Source of the DNA: an uncultured bacterium
GTDB lineage: Bacteria; Bacillota_I; Bacilli_A; RF39; UBA660
Reading direction: 5' to 3'
NCBI GenBank assembly: GCA_946560065.1
Contig: CAMNUE010000003.1
Coordinates: 105,249 to 169,248 of the forward strand
Length of the DNA stretch: 64,000 nucleotides
Shown here: positions 34,890 to 45,739 of the stretch, in pieces
Layout: every line of letters begins with the position of its first letter
How positions within the stretch are numbered: the first letter of the stretch is position 1
The notes under the pieces: generated by a model
What the model was told of the DNA's origin: nothing
Database searches by the model: none
What the model saw: the letters and a program-made list of their open reading frames with translations, nothing else
Position numbers and translations under genes: made by a program

Positions 34890-36294
34890 TTAAAATGTCC
34901 ATTGCCATCTTAGGATTTGCTTTTCCTTTAGTTTCTTTCATCACTTGTCCCATAAGGAATTTTATAGCTCTATCATGACCATTTTTATAGTCATTAACAC
35001 TCTCTGGGTTGTTATTTATAATACTTTTAACAATATTTCTAATTTCAGCGTCATTTGTGATATTTTCAATTCCATTTTCTTTGATAATCTCAGCAATTGT
35101 TTTATCACTTTCTAAAATTTTATCTAGAATATCTTTTAAGTTTTTACTTGTTAGTGTTTCATCTTCTATATTTTTAACTAGTTCTAGGAGTCTTTCTTTT
35201 GTTAATGTTGTTTCAGTAATTGATTTTTCTGTTTTGTTTAAGTATGCTGAGATATCACCTAAAAGAAGATTACTTACAATTTTAAAGTTTGTTTTTTCTG
35301 ATAAAAGCGTATTAAAATAATCACTTAAACTTCTATTTTGAATTAACTTTTGGGCATTTATTTCAGAAACTCCTTTTTCAAGATAAATTTTTCTTCTCTC
35401 ATCTGGTAACATAGGAATTTCTTTTTTAGCATTTTCTATCATTTCGTCAGTTATTATAACAAATGGGATGTCTGGTTCTGGAAAGTAACGATAGTCATTT
35501 CCTGTTTCTTTAACACGCATTAGAACTGTATCTTGTAATTTGTCATCGAAACGTCTTGTTTGAGGCTTAAATTTTTCGCCTTTTTCGATTAATTGTTCTT
35601 GACGAACTATTTCTTTTTCAATACTTAATTTTACATTAGAGATTGAACCAATGTTTTTGATTTCAACCTTTGTTCCAAAAGAATCTTCAACGTTTTTTCT
35701 AATTGATACATTAGCATCAGCACGCATAGAACCTTCTTCAATCTTACAATCACTTATGTTTCCATAGAATAATAGTTCTCTTAATTTTTCTAGATAAAGC
35801 TTTGCTTCTTCTCCACTAGTCATACATGGCTTAGTAACGATTTCGATTAGAGGAACACCTGCCCTATTAAAGTCTAATAAGGTTTTTGTTCCGCGATGGG
35901 CACTTTTACAAGTATCCTCTTCAATATGCATTTCTTCAATATAGATTTTTTTCTTTTCTCCATTTACTTCTATTTCAACATAGCCATCATAACCAATTGG
36001 AGTTCTTGCTTGAGTAATTTGATAGTTTTTAGAATTATCTGGGTAAAAATAATTTTTTCTATCAAAATGCATTTTTTTCCTTATTTTACAATTTAAAATA
36101 GTTGCAGCTTTAATTGCTAAATTAATTACTTCTTCATTTAATGTTGGTAAAGTACCAGGGTATCCTAAGTCAATAACATTAGTTAATGAATTGGCCATTT
36201 CTCCATATCCGTTTTGAGAATCAGAAAATATTTTTGTATTTGTCTTTAACTCTACGTGTACTTCAACACCAACAGTTGCTATATAATTACTCAT
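34876..36294 (-). CDS. gatB: Aspartyl/glutamyl-tRNA amidotransferase subunit B
   Basis: 472 aa, full length. Starts with the family motif YIATVGVEVHVELKTNTKIF and contains FDRKNYFYPDNSKNYQITQ, the tRNA-acceptor kinase site region, then YRYFPEPDIPF and the YqeY-like C-terminal domain ending GKANPKMAMDILKEEL. It phosphorylates and amidates Glu-tRNA(Gln) (or Asp-tRNA(Asn)) together with GatA and GatC in the cytoplasm. It overlaps gatA by 8 bp (ATGAGTAA). Confidence 0.97.
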   Translation of the reverse strand: MSNYIATVGVEVHVELKTNTKIFSDSQNGYGEMANSLTNVIDLGYPGTLPTLNEEVINLAIKAATILNCKIRKKMHFDRKNYFYPDNSKNYQITQARTPIGYDGYVEIEVNGEKKKIYIEEMHIEEDTCKSAHRGTKTLLDFNRAGVPLIEIVTKPCMTSGEEAKLYLEKLRELLFYGNISDCKIEEGSMRADANVSIRKNVEDSFGTKVEIKNIGSISNVKLSIEKEIVRQEQLIEKGEKFKPQTRRFDDKLQDTVLMRVKETGNDYRYFPEPDIPFVIITDEMIENAKKEIPMLPDERRKIYLEKGVSEINAQKLIQNRSLSDYFNTLLSEKTNFKIVSNLLLGDISAYLNKTEKSITETTLTKERLLELVKNIEDETLTSKNLKDILDKILESDKTIAEIIKENGIENITNDAEIRNIVKSIINNNPESVNDYKNGHDRAIKFLMGQVMKETKGKANPKMAMDILKEEL

Positions 36295-37744
36295 TATTTT
36301 CGCCTCCTTTAGGATTTAGATTTAATTTTAATTCTTTTTCGATAAAGCTTGCTAGTTGATATACTTTAGCCTCTTCAAAGGCATTCCCAATTATTTGCAT
36401 TCCAATAGGCATGTGATTATTATCGAAACCAATTGGAATATTTAGGCCAGGAAGTCCTGCCATGTTAACTGGTATTACTAGAACATCATCCATGAAACTT
36501 TTACTAGGGTCATCCATTGAATCAGTTAGATTGTAAGCTGTTGTTGTAGTTGTTGGTCCAATTATTAAATCATATTCTTTAAAAGCATCTGTGAATTCTT
36601 TTCTCATGTCATCTCTAATAGAAAGTGCTTTATCATAATAAATTTTTGCGTTTTCTCCACTTAATAGATATGAACCAACCATGATTCGTCTTTTTACTTC
36701 TTCACCAAAGCCTTCTGCTCTTGTTCCGTAATAAACATCATTGATATCTTTTGGATTTTCTTTTGAGAAACCATATCTAATTCCATCAAATCTAGCAAGG
36801 TTTGAACTTGCTTCTCCCATGGCAATTATTTGGTATAGAGTAACAGCATTTTCAATATATTTAATATCAATATAATTAACTGTTGCACCATTCTTTTCTA
36901 ATACTTTGATTGTCTCTTTTACTTGATTTCTAATTTCTTCTGAAACGATATCACTCATAAAGAAGTTAGGAACTGCTATTTTCATTCCTTTAATGTCTTG
37001 ATTAATTAATCTTGTAAAGTCTTCTTCTTCCTTAGAAGCACTAGTTAAGTCTTTTGAATCTTTTCCAGCTATAACATTTAATAAAAGTGCATTTTCGTAA
37101 ACATTTTTAGTCATTGGACCAACTTGGTCAAGGCTTGATGCAAAAGCAACTAATCCATAACGTGATACTCTTCCATAAGTTGGCTTCATTCCAACTATTC
37201 CTGTGTAACTTGCTGGTTGTCTAATTGATCCTCCAGTGTCACTTCCTAAGGCAAACAAAACATCACGTGAAGATATTGTTGTTGCAGATCCGCCTGATGA
37301 ACCTCCAGATATTTTTTCATTATTCCAAGGATTTTTGGGAGCTCCAAAGTAACTTGTTCTGCTGCTTGATCCCATAGCGAATTCATCCATATTTGTTTTA
37401 CCAATAATAATCATGTTCTTTGCTTTTATCTTTTCAATTATTGTTGCATCATAGATAGGTGTAAAGTTTTCAAGGATGTGAGAAGCACATGTTGTTCTTA
37501 AACCTTTAGTAATAATATTATCTTTAATCGCAATAGGAAGGCCAAATAAAATATTGTCAACTTCTTTATCTGATAGTTCTTCAGCTTGCTTTAGTGCTTC
37601 TTCCTTATTAAGAGTTATATAGGCATTTAATTCTTTATTACTTTCAATATTTTCAAAAGCTTCTTTCACTAAATCTACAGGTGTAATTTTTTTCTCTTTA
37701 AGTAAGTTGTTGATTTCTTTTATTTCTAAACTTAAATACTTCAT
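36287..37744 (-). CDS. gatA: Aspartyl/glutamyl-tRNA amidotransferase subunit A
   Basis: 485 aa from ATG at 37742-37744, one base after the gatC stop, with GGAGGG in the gatC end; upstream in-frame codons lie inside gatC and are unlikely starts. The amidase signature is complete: the Lys in IAIKDNI, the Gly/Ser-rich GGSSGGSATTISSRDVLFALGSDTGGSIRQPAS with the Ser-cisSer-Lys triad. It releases ammonia from glutamine for GatB. It is the middle gene of gatCAB. Confidence 0.97.
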   Translation of the reverse strand: MKYLSLEIKEINNLLKEKKITPVDLVKEAFENIESNKELNAYITLNKEEALKQAEELSDKEVDNILFGLPIAIKDNIITKGLRTTCASHILENFTPIYDATIIEKIKAKNMIIIGKTNMDEFAMGSSSRTSYFGAPKNPWNNEKISGGSSGGSATTISSRDVLFALGSDTGGSIRQPASYTGIVGMKPTYGRVSRYGLVAFASSLDQVGPMTKNVYENALLLNVIAGKDSKDLTSASKEEEDFTRLINQDIKGMKIAVPNFFMSDIVSEEIRNQVKETIKVLEKNGATVNYIDIKYIENAVTLYQIIAMGEASSNLARFDGIRYGFSKENPKDINDVYYGTRAEGFGEEVKRRIMVGSYLLSGENAKIYYDKALSIRDDMRKEFTDAFKEYDLIIGPTTTTTAYNLTDSMDDPSKSFMDDVLVIPVNMAGLPGLNIPIGFDNNHMPIGMQIIGNAFEEAKVYQLASFIEKELKLNLNPKGGENNE

Positions 37745-37745
37745 A

Positions 37746-38054
37746 TTAAGCACCCTCCCCATCACTAATTACTACTGGAACTTCAATGTAGTTTCCACTG
37801 TGTCTTGGAGCTTGTCCAATTACCTCTTTTGGATTTAACATTTTTCCTTCTTTATCACTTCTTAGATGTGTATTTTCTTCCCAACAAGCTATTAAGATAT
37901 CATCATCGTATCCTTTTACATCATTAATTTTTTCAACATCTTTAAGTAGTTTCTTTAACTCTACTTGATATTTTTCGATTTCTCTATCTGTTAGAGAAAT
38001 TTTAGCTAATTCAGCAACGTGTAATACTTCTTCTTTTGATAATATATCTTTCAT
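37746..38054 (-). CDS. gatC: Aspartyl/glutamyl-tRNA amidotransferase subunit C
   Basis: 102 aa. The helical N-terminus LSKEEVLHVAELAKISLTDREIEKYQ and the later LRSDKEG stretch (usually LREDxxx) are typical of GatC, which wraps around GatA and stabilises the complex. First gene of the operon, with GAAGGGAG before the start and an extended -10 promoter about 28 bp upstream. Confidence 0.95.
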   Translation of the reverse strand: MKDILSKEEVLHVAELAKISLTDREIEKYQVELKKLLKDVEKINDVKGYDDDILIACWEENTHLRSDKEGKMLNPKEVIGQAPRHSGNYIEVPVVISDGEGA

Positions 38055-38081
38055 AAAAAGACTCCCTTCTTTAACTCTATT

Positions 38082-38087
38082 ATTATA
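38082..38087 (-). promoter_or_regulatory. Extended -10 promoter of gatCAB
   Basis: TGTTATAAT on the minus strand; the -35 region is not recognisable. Confidence 0.55.
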
Positions 38088-38110
38088 ACATATTCTTAGA
38101 TTATTACATA

Positions 38111-38144
38111 GAAAAAGAGTTTAATAACTTTGTTATCAACTCTT
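38111..38144 (-). terminator. Terminator upstream of gatCAB
   Basis: AAGAGTT/AACTCTT outer stem with an inner GATAAC/GTTATT stem, then TTTTTC on the minus strand. It ends the 302-aa gene and insulates gatC. Confidence 0.8.
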
Positions 38145-39051
38145 ACTGTTCTGCGAAACAATTGTCTATATATAAAGTGTTAGGTGTGTTTTTTGTTTTT
38201 GGTTTAAAACCTGTTACTGTTCCGATAAATGTTATTTCTTTATCTTTCTCTAAATTATCTAATTTAGATTTCTTACTAGCCATTGTACAAATCATATCTA
38301 ATGAATATTTTTCACCATCATCTTGATAACTAACTTTAATTTTATTATCTTTTTTATTAACTGTTTCTAATGTTGATGTGATTCTTACAAATCTTTTATA
38401 ATATTTTTTATAGGTATTTACTTCATTTCCTTGCATTTCGATTGCTAAGTCAACATCCTCGATTGTTAGAGGCTCTATGTTGTAATTTAAATTCCAAAAA
38501 CCAATTTCTTTATCTCTTCTTCCTTGTAATTGTTTATATTTAATTACTTTATAACCAAGACCATAATAGGCTTTTGAACCGCCGTCTTTATATTTTTTTA
38601 CTGGGATTGCGAAGAATGGTCCAACATCATATCTTGCTACTGAAATAACATCAACAGTTATCATAACTAAGATAATCATTACTATAGAAAAAGCAATATT
38701 TATTATTTTTTTGAACTTTCTTTCTTTGTCTTTGTTATATTCAAATTCATCTTCCATGTAAGTTTCATATTCATCATCTTGATAATCACTTTCGAATTCT
38801 TCATATGGTTCTTCTGATATATCAGTAGCTTCTTCATATGTTTCTATAACTGGTTCTTGTTCTTGGATTTCTTCAGTTATTTCTTTATTAAAATCTTCTT
38901 CATACTCATCTTCGTACTCGTATTCATATTCATCATTTTTTTGATAGTTTTCATCATAAGAAGACATAATTTCTTCTTCTTTAGTTACCAAATTCATTAT
39001 ATCGTCTTCGTATGAGTCAAATTCATTGTTTCTTTTTTTTCTTTTAAACAT
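38143..39051 (-). CDS. Hypothetical single-pass protein with acidic cytoplasmic tail
   Basis: 302 aa from ATG at 39049-39051 (GAGGTG 7 nt upstream; the longer frame begins with a GTG inside that site). Residues 1-110 are strikingly acidic and Tyr-rich (EYEYEYEDEYEED). One membrane helix follows at about 117-138. The extracellular part starts YDVGPFFAIPVKKYKDGG and includes YYGLGYKVIKYKQLQGRRD, a motif of unknown function. No enzyme motif is seen. It has a near-consensus promoter and its own terminator, so it is a single-gene unit between gatC and ligA. Confidence 0.7.
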   Translation of the reverse strand: MFKRKKRNNEFDSYEDDIMNLVTKEEEIMSSYDENYQKNDEYEYEYEDEYEEDFNKEITEEIQEQEPVIETYEEATDISEEPYEEFESDYQDDEYETYMEDEFEYNKDKERKFKKIINIAFSIVMIILVMITVDVISVARYDVGPFFAIPVKKYKDGGSKAYYGLGYKVIKYKQLQGRRDKEIGFWNLNYNIEPLTIEDVDLAIEMQGNEVNTYKKYYKRFVRITSTLETVNKKDNKIKVSYQDDGEKYSLDMICTMASKKSKLDNLEKDKEITFIGTVTGFKPKTKNTPNTLYIDNCFAEQ

Positions 39052-39085
39052 ATTTAACACCTCTTTATCCCCTTTTATGCGCTAT

Positions 39086-39114
39086 ATTATAGCATTTTTT
39101 TAGTAATTTGTAAA
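39086..39114 (-). promoter_or_regulatory. Promoter of the acidic-tail protein gene
   Basis: TTTACA, 17-bp spacer ending TGC, TATAAT on the minus strand: near-consensus with an extended -10. The -10 lies in the palindrome GCTATAATATAGC. Confidence 0.75.
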
Positions 39115-39118
39115 GAAA

Positions 39119-39158
39119 AATCAAGGTATATAAATGTTATTTTTCATAGACCTTGATT
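39119..39158 (-). terminator. Terminator of ligA
   Basis: AATCAAGGT/ACCTTGATT nine-pair stem with a 22-nt loop, followed by TTTTTC on the minus strand. Confidence 0.75.
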
Positions 39159-39166
39159 CTTTTATT

Positions 39167-41170
<2,004 letters not shown>

Positions 41171-41241
41171 TTAATCGTTATATTTATAATATCATATATA
41201 CCTTTAGATTGGTAATAGATAGTTAAATTTTGTTTAAGCAA

Positions 41242-41265
41242 ATAAAAAAGGAAAAATATTTTCCC
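41242..41265 (-). terminator. Short terminator after the interrupted paralogue
   Basis: GGAAAA/TTTTCC with a very short loop, followed by CTTTTTTATTT on the minus strand. Confidence 0.5.
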
Positions 41266-41281
41266 ACTTATCTTGATAATA

Positions 41282-42382
41282 TTAATTCTGTGATTTTCTT
41301 TTTTTCCAAATAGATGATGTTCCAACTATTGATACTATTACAATTGTTCCGACTATTACTGCAAAAATACTAATTAGGTAAACTAATTTAGGTTTTTTAG
41401 CAGCGGTATCTATTACGTTGACAAATTCTGTATTGTTTATACTTCCTGTATTATCTGTTATCACTTGAATAGCATCTTCTAATCTACTTTTTAGTTCTTT
41501 TATATTGGCTTCCGATTCTGAACTAAAATTTGGAATATTTAAATTACTAAAAGAAATAAGATTAAAAGCAAAATCCTCGATATTTGGCTCCTTATCAATA
41601 TCTAAGTCAATATTAATATTTATTTCTTTCTCTGATAAGATGATTGCATCCGCAATTGTAATTAATGAGAAGATTGGAAACTCTTCCTCAAGATTTAACT
41701 CTGTTGTGTAGTATAATTCCTTATTTCCTTGTTGATTAATTGTTATAGTCATGTTATTGATTCGTTGTTTTACCGTTTCAGTAATGTTAGTATATAATAT
41801 GGGAGCATTTAGATTTTCAATTTCACTTGGTCCCTTCAACATTCTACTAAAATTTATTCTTCCTACATACTTAAATTTTTCTGGATATCTGGTAAATCTG
41901 TAGTTCATTACCATATCTACTAGATAATATTTGTCTTTGGTTACTTTTTCCATCTCTTCACTTAATAACAATTCTAGTTGTTCTTTTGTAATATTTAAAT
42001 TCATATTTACCATGATGAAATTCAATATTTCTTCTTGCGTTGCTAGAGTATGTTTTGGATTTATTATAAGATTATCTAATGGAATTGAAATACTTCTTAT
42101 GTACTTTCCTTCAGCGTATTTATTTAATGATTCTTGTGTTGGTATTGGCATTTTTATAATGTCTTCTGTTTCAGAAGAGGCATTATTTTCCTCATCTTTA
42201 TCTCTTTCGAACTCATAAACTTGTAATTCGAATCCTTAAACTATATATTCGTAATCATCTAAAATGACTTTTTTTGGCCAATTACTTTGTTCTACTACTG
42301 AATCTAATGCATAAACTTGAATGTTCTTTATGGATATAGCAATTGCTATGATAAAAAATATTTTTAATACTTTGGGTTGCAT
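41282..42382 (-). pseudogene. Secreted C-tail-anchored protein, interrupted by one in-frame stop
   Basis: From ATG at 42380-42382 (AGGAG upstream) 48 codons encode a signal peptide and VILDDYEYIV. TAA at 42236-42238 follows, then the same frame continues as GFELQVYEFERD through to 41282. The intact neighbour reads LTYEDYEFSIDGIDLRIYKL at the same place, so the stop replaces an internal acidic residue. The remaining 318 codons are clean: an alpha+beta domain and a C-terminal membrane helix (LVYLISIFAVIVGTIVIV) ending in basic residues. A truncated ORF starting at 42151 has no ribosome site I trust. Function unknown. The mutation looks recent, or could be a sequencing error. Confidence 0.8.
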
Positions 42383-42403
42383 ATTTGCTCTCCTATTTTT
42401 ACA

Positions 42404-43414
42404 TTATATAATTCTTTTTCCATTAACAACTAATATTATAGAAATTGCCCCTAAAACCATAGAGATAATACTCATAATGTAGACATATTTTGGCACTTCC
42501 ATTGCAGTATTGTCTACTTTAACAACTTGTGCATCATCAACTGGATTTTCTGTTGAATTCTTTATTTCATCTTTTGCATTATCTTCTATTTTTTTAAAAT
42601 TTTCTATTAAATATTCAATATTATCAACATTATGGAACATAACTAATTGTTCTATTTCCTCTGCTGATTCATTATTCATTTCTCTTGATGATAGTGCAAG
42701 ATAGTTTAGTAAGTATACTGAATTATCTGATTCTTCTGATAGTGTTGATTCGAAGCCAAGTGATTTATTTTTTTCTCCATCTAACCCTAAGAAAGCAATA
42801 TTAAATACCTGAGAGTTTGCCATATTTATTCCTGTAACGCCTTTTCCTCGTCCTATGTCTGGCATAAATAAATTCATCATTTCTTTTATAGTATTTACAT
42901 TTTTAAAGTATTTGTATCTGTCATTTACTTTAGTAAGTTTATAGTTTACAACTAACTCTGTGATATATGTTATTTTATCACTTACTTGATTTAATTCTTC
43001 ACTTAGTAAAGTCTCTAGTTTTTCTTTAGTTATATTTAGATTTAAATCTATGAAAATTGTACTGTAGCCATTTATTTTATCTTCTTTGTATTCTGGACTT
43101 ATTGTATAATCTGCTGGTGTAAGATTAATGACTTTTGTTGGTTCATCTTTTATATATTTTATAGCATCTTCTGATGTGGTTATAGTAGTTGTTAAACCAT
43201 TTTCATCTGTTTCAGTTGTTGTTTTTTCATTATCAGAGTTTAATTTGTAAATTCGTAAATCAATTCCGTCAATTGAAAATTCATAATCTTCGTATGTTAA
43301 TGTTGCTGGCCAAGTCTTTTTTTCTTCTGTGGTTGGCTCTTCTGCATTAACAGCTATTACTCCTGAAAAAATTCCAATTACTAGTATTCCTAACAATATT
43401 ATTTTATTTTTCAT
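42404..43414 (-). CDS. Secreted protein with C-terminal membrane anchor, function unknown
   Basis: 336 aa. The signal peptide ends at VNAEE. A region with WPATLTYEDYEFSIDGIDLRIY follows. The middle domain contains NLNITKEKLETLLSEELNQV, which recurs in the paralogue as NLNITKEQLELLLSEEMEKV. The C-terminal helix VYIMSIISMVLGAISIILVV and a KRII end give a tail anchor, so the protein is held outside the membrane. No catalytic motif recognised and no LPXTG-type signal. It is transcribed from a strong promoter at 43437, and the broken paralogue lies 21 bp downstream, presumably in the same transcript. Confidence 0.7.
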   Translation of the reverse strand: MKNKIILLGILVIGIFSGVIAVNAEEPTTEEKKTWPATLTYEDYEFSIDGIDLRIYKLNSDNEKTTTETDENGLTTTITTSEDAIKYIKDEPTKVINLTPADYTISPEYKEDKINGYSTIFIDLNLNITKEKLETLLSEELNQVSDKITYITELVVNYKLTKVNDRYKYFKNVNTIKEMMNLFMPDIGRGKGVTGINMANSQVFNIAFLGLDGEKNKSLGFESTLSEESDNSVYLLNYLALSSREMNNESAEEIEQLVMFHNVDNIEYLIENFKKIEDNAKDEIKNSTENPVDDAQVVKVDNTAMEVPKYVYIMSIISMVLGAISIILVVNGKRII

Positions 43415-43436
43415 ATTCTTCTCCTATCTTATCTTT

Positions 43437-43466
43437 AGTATATTTCTTTATTGTTTTAATTGTCAA
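43437..43466 (-). promoter_or_regulatory. Promoter of the secreted paralogue pair
   Basis: TTGACA, 18-bp spacer, TATACT on the minus strand. The -35 touches the terminator of the upstream gene. Confidence 0.75.
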
Positions 43467-43467
43467 T

Positions 43468-43499
43468 TAAAAAAAGAAGTAAATGTTTTTTTTTACTCC
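43468..43499 (-). terminator. Terminator of the nucleotidyltransferase pair
   Basis: GGAGTAAA/TTTACTTC stem (8 pairs, one G-T) followed by seven T on the minus strand. Confidence 0.8.
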
Positions 43500-43512
43500 T
43501 TTTTACTAAAAT

Positions 43513-44424
43513 TTACCATAATTCATTAGGATATTCACCTTTGATATTTAAATTTTTTAAGGCCTCTTTTACCATTTCAGTATCTTCTTTATAAGTAACT
43601 CCATACCATGTAGCATTTGTTTCAAATACTTTTACTGTTGCATATTTTTCCTTTATAGACCTAAACATTGCGTCTGGCATAAAAAATTCACAACTCTCAA
43701 TATTGTTTCTATTTTTATCTAAAAATTCTAAGAACATTTTTTCTAAGTATTTAAAGAAACTTGGAGTAAATAGAGCTAAATTCATTGAGACAATATCATC
43801 TTCAGAAATTTCAAAATCATCTCCTCCATTCAATGGAGTTGCGATTACTTTAGAGTTTTTTCTTTCGATTGAACATTCAATTATGTTGGTTAAAAACTGA
43901 TTTTCAACTTCGCAAATACCTCTTTTAACTGCTCCATTTTCAGTCATTGTGTTCTTTACTTTATAACCAATCATTGCATATTCATATGGTTCTTTATCTA
44001 TACTTAAATCTTCTAAAACTTCTGAAGCTTTTAAATAGGCATCTCTTCCGTAAAAGTCATCCGCGTTAATTACTGCAAATGGTTCATTAATCTTATCTTT
44101 AGCACAAAGAATTGCATGGGCTGTTCCTAATGGCTTAGTTCTATCTTTAAATAATTCTTGATATTCTGCTGGTAATAATGAATTATCTTGAAATGCATAT
44201 TCTGTTTTTATATGTGGTTCTATTCTTTTTCCAATAGTTTCTTTAAATAAATTATAATTTTCTTTTTTTATTATAAAAACTACTTTATTGAAACCCGCTT
44301 TTTTAGCATCATAGATAGAATAATCAATGATAAATTCACCTGATGGTCCCATTGGTTCAATTTGCTTCAAACCTCCAAAACGACTTCCCATTCCAGCAGC
44401 CATAATTAAGAGTGTTTTATTCAT
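43513..44424 (-). CDS. Sugar-phosphate nucleotidyltransferase-like protein, second copy
   Basis: 303 aa from ATG at 44422-44424, with GGAG about 10 nt upstream. It begins with the nucleotide-binding loop LLIMAAGMGSRFGGLKQIEP of the NTP_transferase superfamily. ADDFYG carries the metal-binding Asp, and GTAHAILCAKDKI is also conserved. Such enzymes activate sugar-1-phosphates or similar molecules with an NTP. It is roughly half identical to the gene just upstream, including the ends GEYPNELW and GIYQKELW, so the pair arose by tandem duplication. The substrate cannot be read. Confidence 0.82.
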   Translation of the reverse strand: MNKTLLIMAAGMGSRFGGLKQIEPMGPSGEFIIDYSIYDAKKAGFNKVVFIIKKENYNLFKETIGKRIEPHIKTEYAFQDNSLLPAEYQELFKDRTKPLGTAHAILCAKDKINEPFAVINADDFYGRDAYLKASEVLEDLSIDKEPYEYAMIGYKVKNTMTENGAVKRGICEVENQFLTNIIECSIERKNSKVIATPLNGGDDFEISEDDIVSMNLALFTPSFFKYLEKMFLEFLDKNRNNIESCEFFMPDAMFRSIKEKYATVKVFETNATWYGVTYKEDTEMVKEALKNLNIKGEYPNELW

Positions 44425-44444
44425 ATACACTTTCTCCTTTTTCT

Positions 44445-45353
44445 CTACCATAATTCTTTTTGATAGATGCCCTCATCTACCAGATTTCTAAGGGCTTCTG
44501 TTACTATTTCTTTATCTTCCTTATAAGTAATGCCATACCATGTTGCAGAAGTTTCTATAACTTTTACTTTTCCTCTTTTTTCTTTTGTATATTCGTTTAA
44601 TACTATCGGAATTAAAAATTCACAGCTACTTAAATCATTTTTATTTTCTTCTAAGAAAGTTATCATTTTCTCTTCTAATAATGGAATTAAGCTTTGATCA
44701 AATAGTAAAAAATTCATTGAAGCAATTGTATCTTTACTTGTTGTGAAGATTGGGCTTCCATCTAATGGTTCTACTTCTGCTACTTCTCCTTTTAATAAAA
44801 CTTTACTTTCTGTTAGTTTTAGCAATTCATTATCTTCATTTACTTCACAAACACCTCTTTTAGCAGAACCATTTGGAGTTAATGTATTTCCAAGTCGATA
44901 GGCTACTATTCCATACTGATTTTTTGGAATATCTTTTAAATATTCTGCTGCTTTTATGTAAGCATCTTTTCCATAGAAATCATCTGCATTTATTACTGCA
45001 AAAGGCTCATTTATCTTATCTTTAGCACATAGAATTGCATGAGCTGTTCCTAGTGGCTTTGTTCTTTCTTTTAAAAGTTCTTGATACTCTTCAGGTAATA
45101 TTGCATTAGTTTGAAAAACATATTCTGTATGAACATGAGGTTCTACTCTTTTTCCAATTGTTTCTTTAAATATTTCATAGTTTTCTTCTTTAATTATAAA
45201 AACTATCTTAGTGAAACCTGCTTGAATTGCATCATATACTGAGTAATCAATAATGAATTCTCCTCCTGGTCCCATTGGCTCAATCTGTTTTAGTCCTCCA
45301 AAGCGGCTACCCATTCCAGCGGCCATAATTACTAATGTTAAATCTTTGTTCAT
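44445..45353 (-). CDS. Sugar-phosphate nucleotidyltransferase-like protein, first copy
   Basis: 302 aa. Starts LVIMAAGMGSRFGGLKQIEP, the same loop as its paralogue 20 bp downstream; NADDFYGKDAY and PLGTAHAILCAKDKINEPFA are nearly identical in both. AGGAGA precedes the start. Differences concentrate between residues 150 and 230, around the acceptor-binding part, so the two may use different sugars or one may be regulatory. No promoter is evident in the 128 bp upstream, so it may be read from the pcrA transcript. Confidence 0.82.
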   Translation of the reverse strand: MNKDLTLVIMAAGMGSRFGGLKQIEPMGPGGEFIIDYSVYDAIQAGFTKIVFIIKEENYEIFKETIGKRVEPHVHTEYVFQTNAILPEEYQELLKERTKPLGTAHAILCAKDKINEPFAVINADDFYGKDAYIKAAEYLKDIPKNQYGIVAYRLGNTLTPNGSAKRGVCEVNEDNELLKLTESKVLLKGEVAEVEPLDGSPIFTTSKDTIASMNFLLFDQSLIPLLEEKMITFLEENKNDLSSCEFLIPIVLNEYTKEKRGKVKVIETSATWYGITYKEDKEIVTEALRNLVDEGIYQKELW

Positions 45354-45481
45354 ATTTTCTCCTTCTTAATTACTGTTCGCATTTTTTATTTTAACGAATC
45401 TTTTACCTTTTTTGTTAGTTTTACTATTTATTATATTATCTTCTAAATTAAATAAAGCTTGTAGATAAAAGGCTGATTTTC

Positions 45482-45730
45482 CTACAATGACATTTTTTCT
45501 GTTTTCTCTGTTAACTGAGTTAAGAAAAACTCATTTTTTTCTAATATAGATATTTTTAAAACTTTTCCTTGAATTAATAAATCCATAATTTCTGGTAAGT
45601 GCTTGATAACTTCTAACTCACCATTAGGTAATTTGGCTATTTTCTTATTCTCTTTTAGAAAATAGCCTTCAATTTTATCTTCATTTATAAAAATTTCTGC
45701 AGTAAAACCAGATCTGATTTTTTCTTCCAT
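45482..45730 (-). CDS. Small hypothetical protein downstream of pcrA
   Basis: 82 aa. The sequence (SGFTAEIFINEDKIEGYFLKENKKIAKLPNG) reads as small beta strands with a C-terminal helix; no known family. It begins 9 bp after pcrA with GAGG near the stop, so it is translated from the pcrA transcript. A coding-like but start-less frame continues past its stop in another phase (see finding), so it could be a frameshifted longer protein. Confidence 0.6.
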   Translation of the reverse strand: MEEKIRSGFTAEIFINEDKIEGYFLKENKKIAKLPNGELEVIKHLPEIMDLLIQGKVLKISILEKNEFFLTQLTEKTEKMSL

Positions 45731-45739
45731 TCTATCCTC

